DNA of 64,000 nucleotides from Cryoendolithus antarcticus. Taxonomy: Eukaryota > Ascomycota > Dothideomycetes > Cladosporiales > Cladosporiaceae. The notes beneath the pieces were generated by a model that was not told the DNA's origin, searched no databases, and saw only the letters and a list, made by a program, of their open reading frames with translations. The position numbers and the translations under genes were made by a program. This document shows positions 19,473-29,544 of this stretch, piece after piece. How positions within the stretch are numbered: the first letter of the stretch is position 1; the number at the start of each line of letters is the position of its first letter. The DNA is taken from NCBI GenBank assembly GCA_002077065.1, contig NAJO01000026.1, forward strand, positions 248,001 to 312,000. The letters are read 5' to 3'.

Positions 19473-21444
19473 ATGGCTGCACACACATTCACCCCTGGAT
19501 CAGGGCGGCGAAGATGGCACACCACCATCGCAACAGCTGCCCTCGCAATATGCGCTCTTGTCACCCCAACCCTCGCTCAAGACAAGACCGCAGCCGATTA
19601 CTACGTCCACTCGCTCCCCGGCGCCCCCGAGCCACTCCTCCCCATGTACGCTGGCCATGTGGAGATCACGCCCGAGCACCACGGTAACATGTTCTTCTGG
19701 TTCTACAAGAACAGACACATCGCGAATCGGAAACGGACAGTGCTGTGGCTGAACGGAGGGCCAGGGTGCAGTAGCATGGATGGCGCGATGATGGAGATTG
19801 GTCCGTACAGGGTGAATGAGGACGGGACGCTACGACTGAACGAGGGGAGCTGGGACGAGTTCGCGAATGTGCTGTTTATTGATAACCCGGTCGGGACGGG
19901 GTTCAGCTATATCGACACAGACTCGTACTTGCATGAGCTGAATGAGATGGCGATTGATATGATCAAGTTCTTGGAGAAGTGGTTCACCATGTTCCCTGAA
20001 CATGCACACGACGATGTGAGTAGATCGCCTCATCTCGAGCATACGCAAATGGATACTGACAAGACAGATCTACATCGCCGGCGAATCCTACGCAGGCCAG
20101 CACATCCCCTACATCGCCTCGGCAATCCTCGACCGTAACGCGTTCTCGCAAGATACCTGGAATCTCTCTGGCCTCCTGATAGGTAACGGCTGGATCTCCG
20201 GCCCAGACCAATACCCCGCCTACATCAAATTCGCCAAAGAGAACGGTCTCGTCAAAGACAACACCCCAGACAGCGACAAACTCGACGCGCAGCTCGCAGT
20301 CTGCAATCGCGATCTCAGCAGCGGCGGCGCCGACCACGTCGACACCGGAACCTGTGAAGCAATCCTACAAGAAATCCTCCGCATCTCCTCGCAGAACAAC
20401 GGCGGTCAATGCCTAAACATGTACGACGTCCGACTCAAAGACTCCTACCCCAGCTGCGGCATGAACTGGCCCCCAGACCTCAAACAAGTAACGCCCTACC
20501 TCCGCCGCACAGATGTAACGCAAGCCCTACACATAAACCCCGACAAGAAAACCGGCTGGACAGAATGCAATGGCAACGTAGGCGGCGCTTTCAACGCCGC
20601 GAAATCGAAGCCCGCTGTCAAGCTCCTCCCCACCCTGCTGGAGAAAGTCCCCATAATCCTCTTCTCCGGCGATCGCGACCTGATCTGCAACCACATCGGC
20701 ACGGAAAACCTCATCAACAGCCTTTCCTGGAACGGCGGCACGGGCATGGAGCTCTCCCCCGGCACCACAGCGCCGCGCCGAGACTGGACGTTTGAAGGCG
20801 AGCCAGCGGGCATCTACCAAGAAGCGCGGAATCTGACGTACATTAAATTCTATAATTCGAGTCATATGGTGCCTTTTGACTACCCGCGTCGAACGAGGGA
20901 TATGTTGGACCGGTTCATGGGCGTGGATATTGGGAGTATTGGCGGGAAGCCGACGGATTCTGTGATTGATGGGGAGAAGACGCCGAGCACGAGTGTGGGC
21001 GGGCATCCGAATAGTACGGCGGCCAAGGAGGCGGAGGCGGAGAAGGTGCAGCAAGCCACCTGGCGTGCGTACAAACGGTCCGGCGAGGTGGCATTGGTAC
21101 TGGTCCTCATCGCGGCGTTGGCTTGGGGATACTTCATCTACCGCGACCGCCAGCGCCGCGCTGGCTACAAAAGCGTGTTCGGCGGCGAGGGCGGGTATAG
21201 CGATGGCGGGCCTGGTGCGGGCAGGGAGAGGGAGCCGAGTCTGGCTAGTGGGCTTGGGCTTGATGGGTGGGGCGAGAGGAGCAGGGGCAAGCAGCAGGAG
21301 AGGGATGTGGAAGCTGCGAGGGCTTATGATGAGGCTGAGCTCGACAATCTCACCGAGACTGGGCGGAAAGAAGACGCGTTCGAGTTGGGGGGGAGCGATG
21401 ATGAGGATGAGCACGTAGGGCGGGAAAATGGGCACGCGCGATAG
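19473..21444 (+). CDS. KEX1: KEX1-type pheromone-processing carboxypeptidase
   Basis: Two-exon gene (19473-20015 and 20068-21444; 52-nt intron GTGAGT; ACTGAC; ACAG, phase 0) encoding 639 aa. This is a late-Golgi serine carboxypeptidase of family S10 that trims C-terminal Lys/Arg from propeptides such as pheromone precursors. Signal peptide is at about 17-36 ([18 protein letters not shown]). The substrate-binding loop is [13 protein letters not shown]. Catalytic Ser188 is in [15 protein letters not shown], the Asp in [11 protein letters not shown] and the His in [10 protein letters not shown] transmembrane helix near the C-terminus ([17 protein letters not shown]) is followed by an acidic cytosolic tail, the layout that separates Kex1 from vacuolar CPY. 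Alternative ATGs upstream are out of frame. Confidence 0.95.
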
Positions 21445-23084
21445 AGGGGATGGGTGGGAGGGAGTGGAGTTCGGAAGGGGGTGGCTCGAGATCAAGAATC
21501 CCGAAATCTTGCGAGCTGTCTGTCACTTTGATTGATTTATAGGTTGAGAAACCTTGTACTGTGTGCCAGACAAACCGCGCTTGGTAGCTTGCGCGAACCT
21601 GCTCAGTGCCAGTGGACCCGTAGTTCTACCATGATATGGTCGACCCTGCCGAAGCTCACGTACCCCAATACGTAAGGCATGCCTGGAATTGCTTCGGTCC
21701 CGTTGCTCCTCTCACTATGCTGAAAACGCTGTAGTCCATGCCAGTTCAATTGCTCGTCAGTGGTACTGTATGTCTATCCCGCGATGAACCCCACAAATGT
21801 CAAGCATTGCACAACGATCAGCAATCAGGAGACTACATCAGGCCACTGCATCTGCCATGGCGTTTGGCCTCGGAGGTGAAACCGCCAGTCGATCTGAGTT
21901 ACGGAGAGTCTAATGTAGATCGCGTATGCAAGTCATCGTGTACAGTACCTTGCTGCTTTCTCCGCAATGCCATTGCGGACATTTACGACACCATGATCGC
22001 GTTGTATGTTCTTCATAGGAAGCATAACGAATGCTCGTTTGATTTCAATTTGCCTCACTGCATACTGTGGAACGCGAGTCGAGGGTTTGGGGTCCACTGG
22101 AGGAAGGATCATGGACAAGGAGTGTTCTGCATGTTCGCGAACCCCATGGATGGCGTTTTTGAGATCCCTGCTGCACATCATTGCCATCGCTTCTGACAAC
22201 GCCGGTGCCACCGTAGCGTTGGTCAATATATAGCAGCAGCCACAGCCGGTGTCTCACATCTCCCTTATCGGTGACAGCAAGATCTCTGACGCCTAGCTCA
22301 GGACGCCGTTGTGTCCTTCATCAGGCCCAAGCAGCGAACCAGAGGCAACTCAAACGCGTCGCCGAAAGTGGTGAACGCGAATTTGGAGTGGGGTGCAGGG
22401 GAGCGCGTGCAGAAGAAGCGTGGTGTGCCGGGTCGACCTATCAGGACCCTTGCTCATGTTAAACTGCTGGATATCACTCTCGACGAAACAGAGGGGAGGG
22501 CGATCATCAGCCGCGTTGATGTGGAAGAAAGTGCACGAACGTGTTGTTGAGATGAAGGAGGAGGGCAAGGGAGGGAGAGGTAGAAGCACGTTTAGTATCA
22601 AGCGTATGGTAGAGTTACGCGGCCTGTTTCTGTTCGTTGCGATACGAGATCAGTCCGCGGTACCGTTGTAAACTTCACACATCGCCCGCGTCGCTACCGG
22701 AACACAGAGTAGCCTTTGCTTGCCCTGATTGTTGCACGTTCATACACGCTAGAGCTGCGCTTCCTCGCGGTACGGCGGATAGATACCGGACGGCGGCGTA
22801 GCATTCGTTGGTCGCAGGCAGAGTCAAAGACCCCTCGTGCACACCTTACACTGCATACTGTTGACTGCTGCCGTACCTCACGCACTTCGGCTACGTGCAG
22901 CGCTGATATTGCAGAGATCGACGGTGCCTGGCAGAGACAGCTGTCAATACTCAACATTGTGTGGAGGTCGTTGAATTCCCTCCAAACGAGGAATAACAGG
23001 TTGCTGGCATGTGGGCGGCCTGAGGGAGAAATATACCTCCTTCCCGCAGTGCATTGCACGTCCACTCCTTTGAACACCTTCACA
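21445..23084. other. Intergenic, KEX1 3' flank and DENN gene promoter
   Basis: 1.64 kb without a supported gene. The DENN frame is open back to 22716, but only from TTG, and the residues there look non-coding, so this part is more likely a 5' UTR. Confidence 0.45.
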
Positions 23085-26000
23085 ATGGCACCCAGCCATG
23101 GCAAGCCACGACCCACCTCCACAATGCCCAATGGCAACACAGGCGACACTTCCGCCCCGCTCGCCGACTACTTCTTCATCTGCGGCGTTGAGTCTTCGCA
23201 GATCTTCGATGAGAAGCTGGCTCTTGCTCTCCCCACTCCGCCAGTGGAAGACACGATCGAGGAGGACCGCGCACTTGAGATCGACAATGCGCCTCGACCA
23301 ACTACTCCAGGATCACCCGTGAGCGATGCTGCGAAGCGCAGGTCACGGTATAGCTTCGAGGCGAGGAAGAGCATAGGCAGTATCATTGGTGCCGCCGAGG
23401 GGAAGAACACAGGCAGCAATCGAAGCAGCGCTACGATCAAACCCACGGGCAACGCTGTTGGTGGCTCCGGACTGAGCGACGATGCCTTTGAAGAAGCGCT
23501 TAAGAAGTTTGCTTCCGAGAGGGACAGCTTTCTGGACGACATCAATATCTCCGCCGGCGTTGTGCAAGCCACAGCACCTACAACACAACAGCGAGAGCGC
23601 AGAGTTCGGCCGCGGACTGTGAGGATCGCGCAGGAGGAAGGCACTAACGGTGCAGGCCTGAAGAGTAGCGTGGGCAGTCTGCGGAGGAAGCTCTCGACCA
23701 TGAACAACAAGCGGCAGACTATCGGGAATCCCAGCCGAGCTTCGACAGTACGGACGTCGAAACGGGTCTCCGGCTACAACTCCGTCATGCCCTCCCCTGA
23801 ACCCTTCCAGATCGCCCCGGACATGCATCCATTGAAACGCCAATACGAGCCTGTCCTCCTCGACCGCTACCCCACATCTACCATGGTCGACGAATCGAAA
23901 CGCCGCTCCCCTTTCCCCGAATACGTCCCCATGTTCGCCTTCCCCAACGACGTCACAGTCGTCTCCTCCGACGAAAAGCCCAGATCAACCTGGCATGGCT
24001 TCGCGCTCACCGGCGGCGATAATGCGAAGATGTACGGCATCTGCGTTGTGATCTGGACGCCCTTGAACGCCGCGGCATCGGGAGAGCTAGAGCGGCAATG
24101 TGAAGTCTGGCGGCGAGGGAACATGAGTCAGGAGGAAAGGGAGCTGGCTAGTAGTCTTGGAGAGCGGTTGAGCGGGGAGAGGGCGAAGCTTAGTCGGCTG
24201 TTGGCGGAGTTGCCTAGCGTGGCTAGTGGTAGTGATGCGAGGGAGGCGTTGGAGGAGAAGATCAGTGCTGTGGAGGAGAAAATTGGACTCATGACGGATT
24301 TACTGAGACCAGTCAGGCATGGTGCTGCGAGCAAGATTGATGGGTTGACGGAGGGGGACACGGGATTCTGGATTCCGAGGGCTTATGGGATTTTGGGAAG
24401 AGATGGAGGGATGACCAGCTTTTGGAAGGAGTGGCTGAAAGCTGTTGTGGTGCCTATGACGAATTCAGTGCTGAGAGTGCCGCCGAGCTCGCCCAAAGTT
24501 GGGATCTGGCAGCCACTGGAGCGTTATGTGGTCAATCTTTGCGTGGAGGCGCTTAGTCCGATTACGTCCATCACGCAGGTCGAGCTGGCTATTCGGGATT
24601 TGAGACTCTATGCGAGGAAGGAGGCGATCAATGAGATTCCTGGATCGCGAAACACGGATCTATACGCGCTGTTCCGATGTCTCACAACACCGAACATCGT
24701 CACGCTGCTGGAATACGCCCTCGTGGAATCCCGCATCATCTTCCTCTCCTCGCACACAGCGATGCTGCACCTCGCCATCCAAGCACTAACTAGCCTCCTC
24801 TACCCGCTCAAATGGTGCGGCGTGCTCATACCGATCCTCCCGCAACGACTGATCCAGGTCCTCGAAGCGCCGTGTCCATACATAGTAGGCGTGGAGCGGC
24901 GTTACGAGAAGCTCCAATTGCCTGAAGGCGATTTCTGCCTCGTGGATCTGGACGAGAACACGATTGAGAGCACCATCCCGCCTGTCTGTCTCCCCCGACC
25001 GCAGAGGAGGAAGCTGATGGCGCTACTGCAAGCCGCGGCACCGCATCACAATCGGTATGGTGTGCCCACCGGACCGCCGGCGTACGCGATTGAGACTTAC
25101 CCGCATGATGCATTCTCGTCTGAGAACCCGCAGGTCTTCTCCTCGCAAGCTGCGCCCTCAACGCTCGCAGCGTATGTAAGCGAGAGCTCCACCACCTTTG
25201 GCGAAGCTTCTCCTGTACCGTACTCGAGAACACTAGTCTTCAATGCGTTTCTGCAGGCTCGTAACGGGGCTAGCAGAGGCAGCGATCGGCCGTCCACGAG
25301 CTCGACGAATAGTATGTCGAGTAGCAATTCGCCACCTTCGCCTGTGGCGCCTTCACCGCTGTCGTCGACTTTCTCGAATGGCACGAGTAGGAATGATTCG
25401 GGGTTCTCGCTGCAGGCTACGTTGAGGGAGAAGAGGAGTGGGCATTTTGGAGACGGGTTGGCTAGACGAAACTCGAGTGTACGTCCTTCTTCAATCCGCA
25501 TCAACGATGAACCATTGACTAATAACAATGTGCAGTTCGGTCTCGACCGCATCAACACTATGCGCCGGCCTTCGCAGCCCGCAGTCGTCGGCCACCACCC
25601 AAGCCACTCGACTTCCACTTTGGGAGGCGCAATGATGGCAACGCCTAGCAGCTACGCGCCGAGTGTCTACGCCACTAGCACCCTCGCAGCCAGCACCATC
25701 ATGCCGCAACAGCTCATCCAGCCCGTTCGCGAGAACGAGAGCATGAAGTGGGTCGAAGGACATTGCATGGTGCGACGAAGCAAGGATGGAAAATCCACCT
25801 GTGCGGTCTGTGACGAGCGGTGCGATGACGAATCGTTCCGCTGCAATGGTCCGTTGCCCACGCTCTTTTCACACATCATACACAACGCTAACGAAGCAAC
25901 AGGCTGCACCACAACCCTGCACCCCCGCTGCCTGCAATCCCTCTCCCTCCCCTGCCCCCGCGCCTTCCACGCCGACCAACTTCGCGCCGCTTTCGTCCGC

Positions 26001-26540
26001 TGCTTCGCCTCATTGTTCTACACCTACCGTCGGCACCTCTCGCCCGCTTCCGGCGATCGAAAGAAATCCGGCCTGCTGTACCACTTCGATATGGACGGCT
26101 TTCTTCGAAGCGTCCCCCACGGCGATGGCGAGTACATGGCCGCGCTGCGGCAGACGCAGATGTTCAATGAATTCATCGCTGAACGCGAAGCCCTACCGGC
26201 AACGTCGCCGGAGATCAAGTTATTCGATGAGATCATCCTCTCCAAGCGAAACCGCGGACGGACATCACTCTTCTCGAAATCCTCGACCTCCTTCCTCTCA
26301 GATACATCCGACCACCTGTGGCGTTCCGCGGCCGCGACGCCACCTTCTGGCGGCAGGGGTGACGGCAATGTAGGTGGGGGCACGGGGAGATGTCCTACCA
26401 AGTTGGAGGAGGGGTATATGAAGGCCCCGAGGAGTATTCAGGGGGCGCCGCCGAGAGTTGCGCCGGGGACTGGGGGCTGGACGAGGAGGAAGCCGGTGGG
26501 GAGTATGCTTGTTTCTGTGAGGAGCGCTGGGGAGGGGTGA
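23085..26540 (+). CDS. DENN-domain protein with C1-like zinc finger
   Basis: Starts at ATG 23085 (MAPSHGKPRPTS, context CACAATGGC); 1151 codons if unspliced. After a Ser/Thr-rich N-terminus, an uDENN segment (about 240-330: YVPMFAFPNDV, FALTGGDNAKMYGICVVIW) is followed by the central DENN domain (about 450-590: LFRCLTTPNIVTLLEYALVE, LTSLLYPLKWCGVLIPILPQ) and a dDENN tail. Such proteins are usually exchange factors for Rab GTPases. The C-terminus has CAVCDERCDDESFRCNG...HPRCLQSL, a C1-like zinc finger. Two in-frame introns are likely: 25479-25535 (57 nt) and 25849-25902 (54 nt; CGCTAACGAAGCAACAG 3' end). Removing the second brings the Cys residues into the C1 pattern RCNGCTTTLHPRC. Spliced length would be 1114 aa. 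Confidence 0.85.
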   Translation: MAPSHGKPRPTSTMPNGNTGDTSAPLADYFFICGVESSQIFDEKLALALPTPPVEDTIEEDRALEIDNAPRPTTPGSPVSDAAKRRSRYSFEARKSIGSIIGAAEGKNTGSNRSSATIKPTGNAVGGSGLSDDAFEEALKKFASERDSFLDDINISAGVVQATAPTTQQRERRVRPRTVRIAQEEGTNGAGLKSSVGSLRRKLSTMNNKRQTIGNPSRASTVRTSKRVSGYNSVMPSPEPFQIAPDMHPLKRQYEPVLLDRYPTSTMVDESKRRSPFPEYVPMFAFPNDVTVVSSDEKPRSTWHGFALTGGDNAKMYGICVVIWTPLNAAASGELERQCEVWRRGNMSQEERELASSLGERLSGERAKLSRLLAELPSVASGSDAREALEEKISAVEEKIGLMTDLLRPVRHGAASKIDGLTEGDTGFWIPRAYGILGRDGGMTSFWKEWLKAVVVPMTNSVLRVPPSSPKVGIWQPLERYVVNLCVEALSPITSITQVELAIRDLRLYARKEAINEIPGSRNTDLYALFRCLTTPNIVTLLEYALVESRIIFLSSHTAMLHLAIQALTSLLYPLKWCGVLIPILPQRLIQVLEAPCPYIVGVERRYEKLQLPEGDFCLVDLDENTIESTIPPVCLPRPQRRKLMALLQAAAPHHNRYGVPTGPPAYAIETYPHDAFSSENPQVFSSQAAPSTLAAYVSESSTTFGEASPVPYSRTLVFNAFLQARNGASRGSDRPSTSSTNSMSSSNSPPSPVAPSPLSSTFSNGTSRNDSGFSLQATLREKRSGHFGDGLARRNSSVRPSSIRINDEPLTNNNVQFGLDRINTMRRPSQPAVVGHHPSHSTSTLGGAMMATPSSYAPSVYATSTLAASTIMPQQLIQPVRENESMKWVEGHCMVRRSKDGKSTCAVCDERCDDESFRCNGPLPTLFSHIIHNANEATGCTTTLHPRCLQSLSLPCPRAFHADQLRAAFVRCFASLFYTYRRHLSPASGDRKKSGLLYHFDMDGFLRSVPHGDGEYMAALRQTQMFNEFIAEREALPATSPEIKLFDEIILSKRNRGRTSLFSKSSTSFLSDTSDHLWRSAAATPPSGGRGDGNVGGGTGRCPTKLEEGYMKAPRSIQGAPPRVAPGTGGWTRRKPVGSMLVSVRSAGEG

Positions 26541-26925
26541 GGTGGTGAGGAGCGGAGAGATTAAGGGAGACGAGAAAACCTTAAGAGCTCGGGAGGAGAA
26601 GGAGACTTGGATTGTGGGATTTGAGCGATGGTGTTTGGGTGTTGGGTATGGCTTTTGAAACGGCGCTCTTCGGCTGACGATTGGATACAGCCAGGAGTGA
26701 TTGGGAAGTAGTTGGATGCATTGACTGAAGAGATAGGGCGTGTAGGATAATCGTAGTGTATCATAGTAGTAAGCATCTTACCCAAGGGCCCTGGTCTGGT
26801 CGTGCCTTCCGTCCGCACCTTCGCAATGTCGCCTGCCGACTTGGCTATTGCAGTCTGACCTGTCTACTGAACACTCGCTAACTTACACACCACAACATCT
26901 GCCTCGAAATATACAACCGCCGCAC
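26541..26925. other. Intergenic, DENN 3' flank and copy 9 promoter
   Basis: No gene seen. It lies between two plus-strand genes. Confidence 0.4.
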
Positions 26926-27495
26926 ATGGACATGAAGGGTACGCTGACGATGTTATCCTGGCCTGGACCGCCGATAGCTGACACATTCTTCACAGCCATA
27001 ATGGAACCCCCAGCCACCCCGTCCACTGCAACTCCGATATCTCGCCCGCTCGGTTTGCCAACGGAATTGCGGCTCGACATCCTCACTCGTGTTGTTCACG
27101 ACCTTGTCCCTACCATTGACGACGTCTGCTACAACTCCCAACGAACGACTCGCTCGCTCGTCAACCGTTACTTCAGCATGCCTTTTCTCCGAGTCTGCCA
27201 TCGGCTGCGCAACGAAGTCGCACGAGATGTAGCTGTGGCGCTGGAGCAAGGTCTCCCGGCAATCAAGCGCTGGGCCGAGAACTCGAACATGAGAGCTCGT
27301 ATGCGCACTTTCAAGATACGGGGGCTGAGAATGGAAGGGAGACGACTACAGGGCAAGGTTGCGCAAAGTGGTGGGTTCCGGTATGGCTGGATCTCGCGCG
27401 AACGTTGCGAGGAGTGGAGTGGGCGGATGTGTTTGGACGGTGCGAGGAACGCGAGGGGGTTTGTTGCGCAGTGGAGGAAGAGAGTGGGGATGTGA
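26926..27495 (+). CDS. F-box-like family copy 9
   Basis: Preferred two-exon model: ATG 26926 (MDMK), 57-nt intron 26939-26995 (GTACGC; AGCTGACACATTCTTCACAG), exon 2 from 26996, 170 aa. Because the intron length is a multiple of three, the frame also reads through. ATG 27001 (MEPPATPSTATPISR) gives 164 aa without the first exon. The domain reads LGLPTELRLDILTRVVHDL, MPFLRVCHRLRNEV, and the Trp helix SRERCEEWSGRMCLDG. A short basic stretch precedes the Trp helix. The domain is intact. Function unknown. Confidence 0.6.
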   Translation: MDMKGTLTMLSWPGPPIADTFFTAIMEPPATPSTATPISRPLGLPTELRLDILTRVVHDLVPTIDDVCYNSQRTTRSLVNRYFSMPFLRVCHRLRNEVARDVAVALEQGLPAIKRWAENSNMRARMRTFKIRGLRMEGRRLQGKVAQSGGFRYGWISRERCEEWSGRMCLDGARNARGFVAQWRKRVGM

Positions 27496-27899
27496 AGGGA
27501 AGGCCACGCTAGGGGCTCGGGATCTCTCCATACTTGAGAGATCGTAAAGGGATGTTCCACAGCCTCTGATCGTGGGCATCGAACGAGTAAGTGGACATTG
27601 GGAGAGTGCGCAACAAAGGCAAAGCCTACAGGTTGGGCCCATCGCACCTTTCTTATGGACTTGACAAGTGGATGTCGGGGACTAGCCGAGTTCACTATTG
27701 AGGTGTTTATGTACAACTCGCCAACCAAACACATGCATTGTCGTCTCCTTCAGCAGCAAGCATGGCCAGTACTAACATGCACGGCACCATTAGCATCATC
27801 GAGTCGGCTCAATCTTGGCCTCACGGTGAGCGTGCACTGCACCCAAAAGAAGGCCTCCTTGACTGACGAGACTCAGCAGGTCCAACTTCCAGACCAACG
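27496..27899. other. Intergenic between copies 9 and 10
   Basis: It contains a possible 5'-leader intron of copy 10 (GTGAGC near 27831 to CAGCAG near 27879). No other gene seen. Confidence 0.4.
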
Positions 27900-28421
27900 A
27901 TGCCAACACTGTCACTGCTACCCAAGGAATGTCATCTTCTAGCTCTTCCAGCCGAGCTCCGTCTCGAGATCTTCGCTCACGTGGCGAACGAGCCGTCACC
28001 ACTCGAGCAGCTCATCCGCGCTGCACAAGCAGGGACCTTCCTCTACACCGAGAACGTCGTGCGCATGCTCTATCGCGCCATAGACACGGGCTTCATGCAA
28101 AGCTGCAGGCAGATACGCGTCGAGGCTCTCGAAGTTGTGGTCGAAGCAGTCGAGGCAGGCCTGAACAGGATGGAAAGGGGGGGAGAGCAATTGCATGAAC
28201 AAGGGGATTTGCGTCAATCGCTCGACTTACCGACTTCGGAACGACAAGGCTACCTGCAATTGAGATATGCTGAACTAGCGAGGAATGCGTTACCGATCTG
28301 GGTGGGGTGGGCGGGAGAGTGTGGGAGAGCAATTCCGCTGCGGGACATATATCGAGTGTCCACGACCTTGCAGGACTTTCGAAAGAGGCAAGGCGATGGA
28401 ACGACCGTAGTCTTCTTCTGA
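27900..28421 (+). CDS. F-box-like family copy 10
   Basis: 173-aa frame from ATG 27900 (MPTLSLLPKECHL, then LALPAELRLEIFAHVANE). Middle segment: GFMQSCRQIRVEALEVVVEAVEAGL. The CRQIRxEA form is the one shared with minus-strand block 3, so this copy bridges the subfamilies. C-terminal Trp helix: ARNALPIWVGWAGECG. The domain is complete without stops. An upstream exon is possible but not needed. Function unknown. Confidence 0.6.
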   Translation: MPTLSLLPKECHLLALPAELRLEIFAHVANEPSPLEQLIRAAQAGTFLYTENVVRMLYRAIDTGFMQSCRQIRVEALEVVVEAVEAGLNRMERGGEQLHEQGDLRQSLDLPTSERQGYLQLRYAELARNALPIWVGWAGECGRAIPLRDIYRVSTTLQDFRKRQGDGTTVVFF

Positions 28422-28980
28422 TTCAGGCTGGAGGAACGAGAGGGGCGCTTCACTTGGAGATACTTCTGGTACGAGAGGATTGTCGTTCATTCAAGCCGTC
28501 AATTGGACCGGCAGGTGGCTCGGCTGAGGACTGTAAGTCAGCTTCTGGGGGAAGGGCGGGTCAACTGTCTCGAAAGTAGTAGTGTCGAGCACTCACTTCA
28601 TTGTCTCGAGTCCATGGGTTGAATGTTGTACACGAGCTCTAAAGCACCACTATGTTCGGATCGATCACTTGGAGAGGAGCGACACCGCCGGCTGTACTGT
28701 CCTTGTACCGTTGCGAGGACAGGGAAACCTTGTGGTCTTGCACATACCATCAATAATGACGCTGAGCAAGTCCGTATGCCCGCCTCTATGGCAATGGGTC
28801 ATGTTACATCACAGCGATTCTTCTCATTGTGTCTGAAGTTGAGCGCTCGGATGCTTTCAACCTCGAGCCGCGGCCCGATTTCGGCATGCCGATCTATCCA
28901 CCAGCCATACGTTAGGTACGACCTCTCGAACACATTGTCCTGTCATCGCGTACACATTATAGGCCCCTCGGCGCTCCGCC
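28422..28980. other. Intergenic, VFA1 promoter
   Basis: No gene supported. It sits between two plus-strand genes. Confidence 0.4.
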
Positions 28981-29544
28981 ATGGCCAAGAACATCTATCA
29001 CCGCCGCCTTGTCGCCGACTCCAGCGCCAAGGCATGCTGGATCTGCTACAAGCCATCGTCCACTGTCCTCATAACCCCAGAGAACGACGACTGGTTCCAC
29101 ATATGTCCGGGTCACCTCTTGGACCGCAAATTCGCCATTCCACAGGATGCCGAAGATCTTGAGAAGAAGAAGCGAGAAGAAGCTATCGAGCGTGAGATCG
29201 AGGAAGTGAAGAAGGAGTGGCTCGAGAAGATCGCCAAGAAAGCGGAGAAGCGGAAAGGGAAGGACAAGGAGAAGGCTAAGGCGGAGAAGAAGGAAGATAA
29301 GAAAGAGGATGAGGCTGATGAGAAGGCGAAGGAGGAGAAGGTGAAGGCATTGGAGAAGAAGCAAGAAGACGAAAAGGCCAAGGTCGAGGGACCGAGGATC
29401 TTTGAGCTGCAGAAGCACTTCTGGGGCATGAGAATGCAGAAGAAGAGGGATCTAGAGGTGGCCAAAAAGAATCGCGAAAGGTTGAGGAACGGAGCTCTGT
29501 TTCCTGCTGTGCCTGGCGGTCCGCCTGGGGGGGTGAAAGATTGA
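28981..29544 (+). CDS. VFA1: VPS4-associated protein 1 (Vfa1-like)
   Basis: 187-aa protein of the Vfa1 family, which binds the MIT domain of the AAA-ATPase Vps4 and modulates ESCRT-III recycling at endosomes. The conserved N-terminal zinc-binding part (about residues 5-52) has IYHRRLVADSSAKACWICYKP, with the CxxC, and WFHICPGHLLDRKFAIP. A long Lys/Glu-rich coiled coil (about 58-130) and a short C-terminal segment (FELQKHFWGMRMQKKRD) follow, the part expected to contact Vps4. The length is usual for the family. ATG 28981 is preceded by CCGCC. The repetitive Lys/Glu codons (AAG/GAG) give the region its purine bias. Single exon. Confidence 0.9.
   Translation: MAKNIYHRRLVADSSAKACWICYKPSSTVLITPENDDWFHICPGHLLDRKFAIPQDAEDLEKKKREEAIEREIEEVKKEWLEKIAKKAEKRKGKDKEKAKAEKKEDKKEDEADEKAKEEKVKALEKKQEDEKAKVEGPRIFELQKHFWGMRMQKKRDLEVAKKNRERLRNGALFPAVPGGPPGGVKD

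Larger units (their letters stand above)
26926..28421 (+). repeat. Block 2 of the F-box-like family (2 loci)
   Basis: Two adjacent plus-strand members lie between the DENN gene and VFA1, about 13.6 kb from block 1. Their LPxELRLxI helix, central Cys/Arg segment and C-terminal Trp match block 1, but their sequences differ more from each other than block 1 copies do. Confidence 0.7.

Noticed and set aside
20527..21495. 322-codon minus-strand ORF
   Set aside because: Antisense to the KEX1 coding sequence.
22716..23084. N-terminal extension of the DENN ORF (1274-aa version)
   Set aside because: It begins at TTG, has no upstream ATG, and its residues lack similarity to DENN proteins. ATG 23085 has good context.
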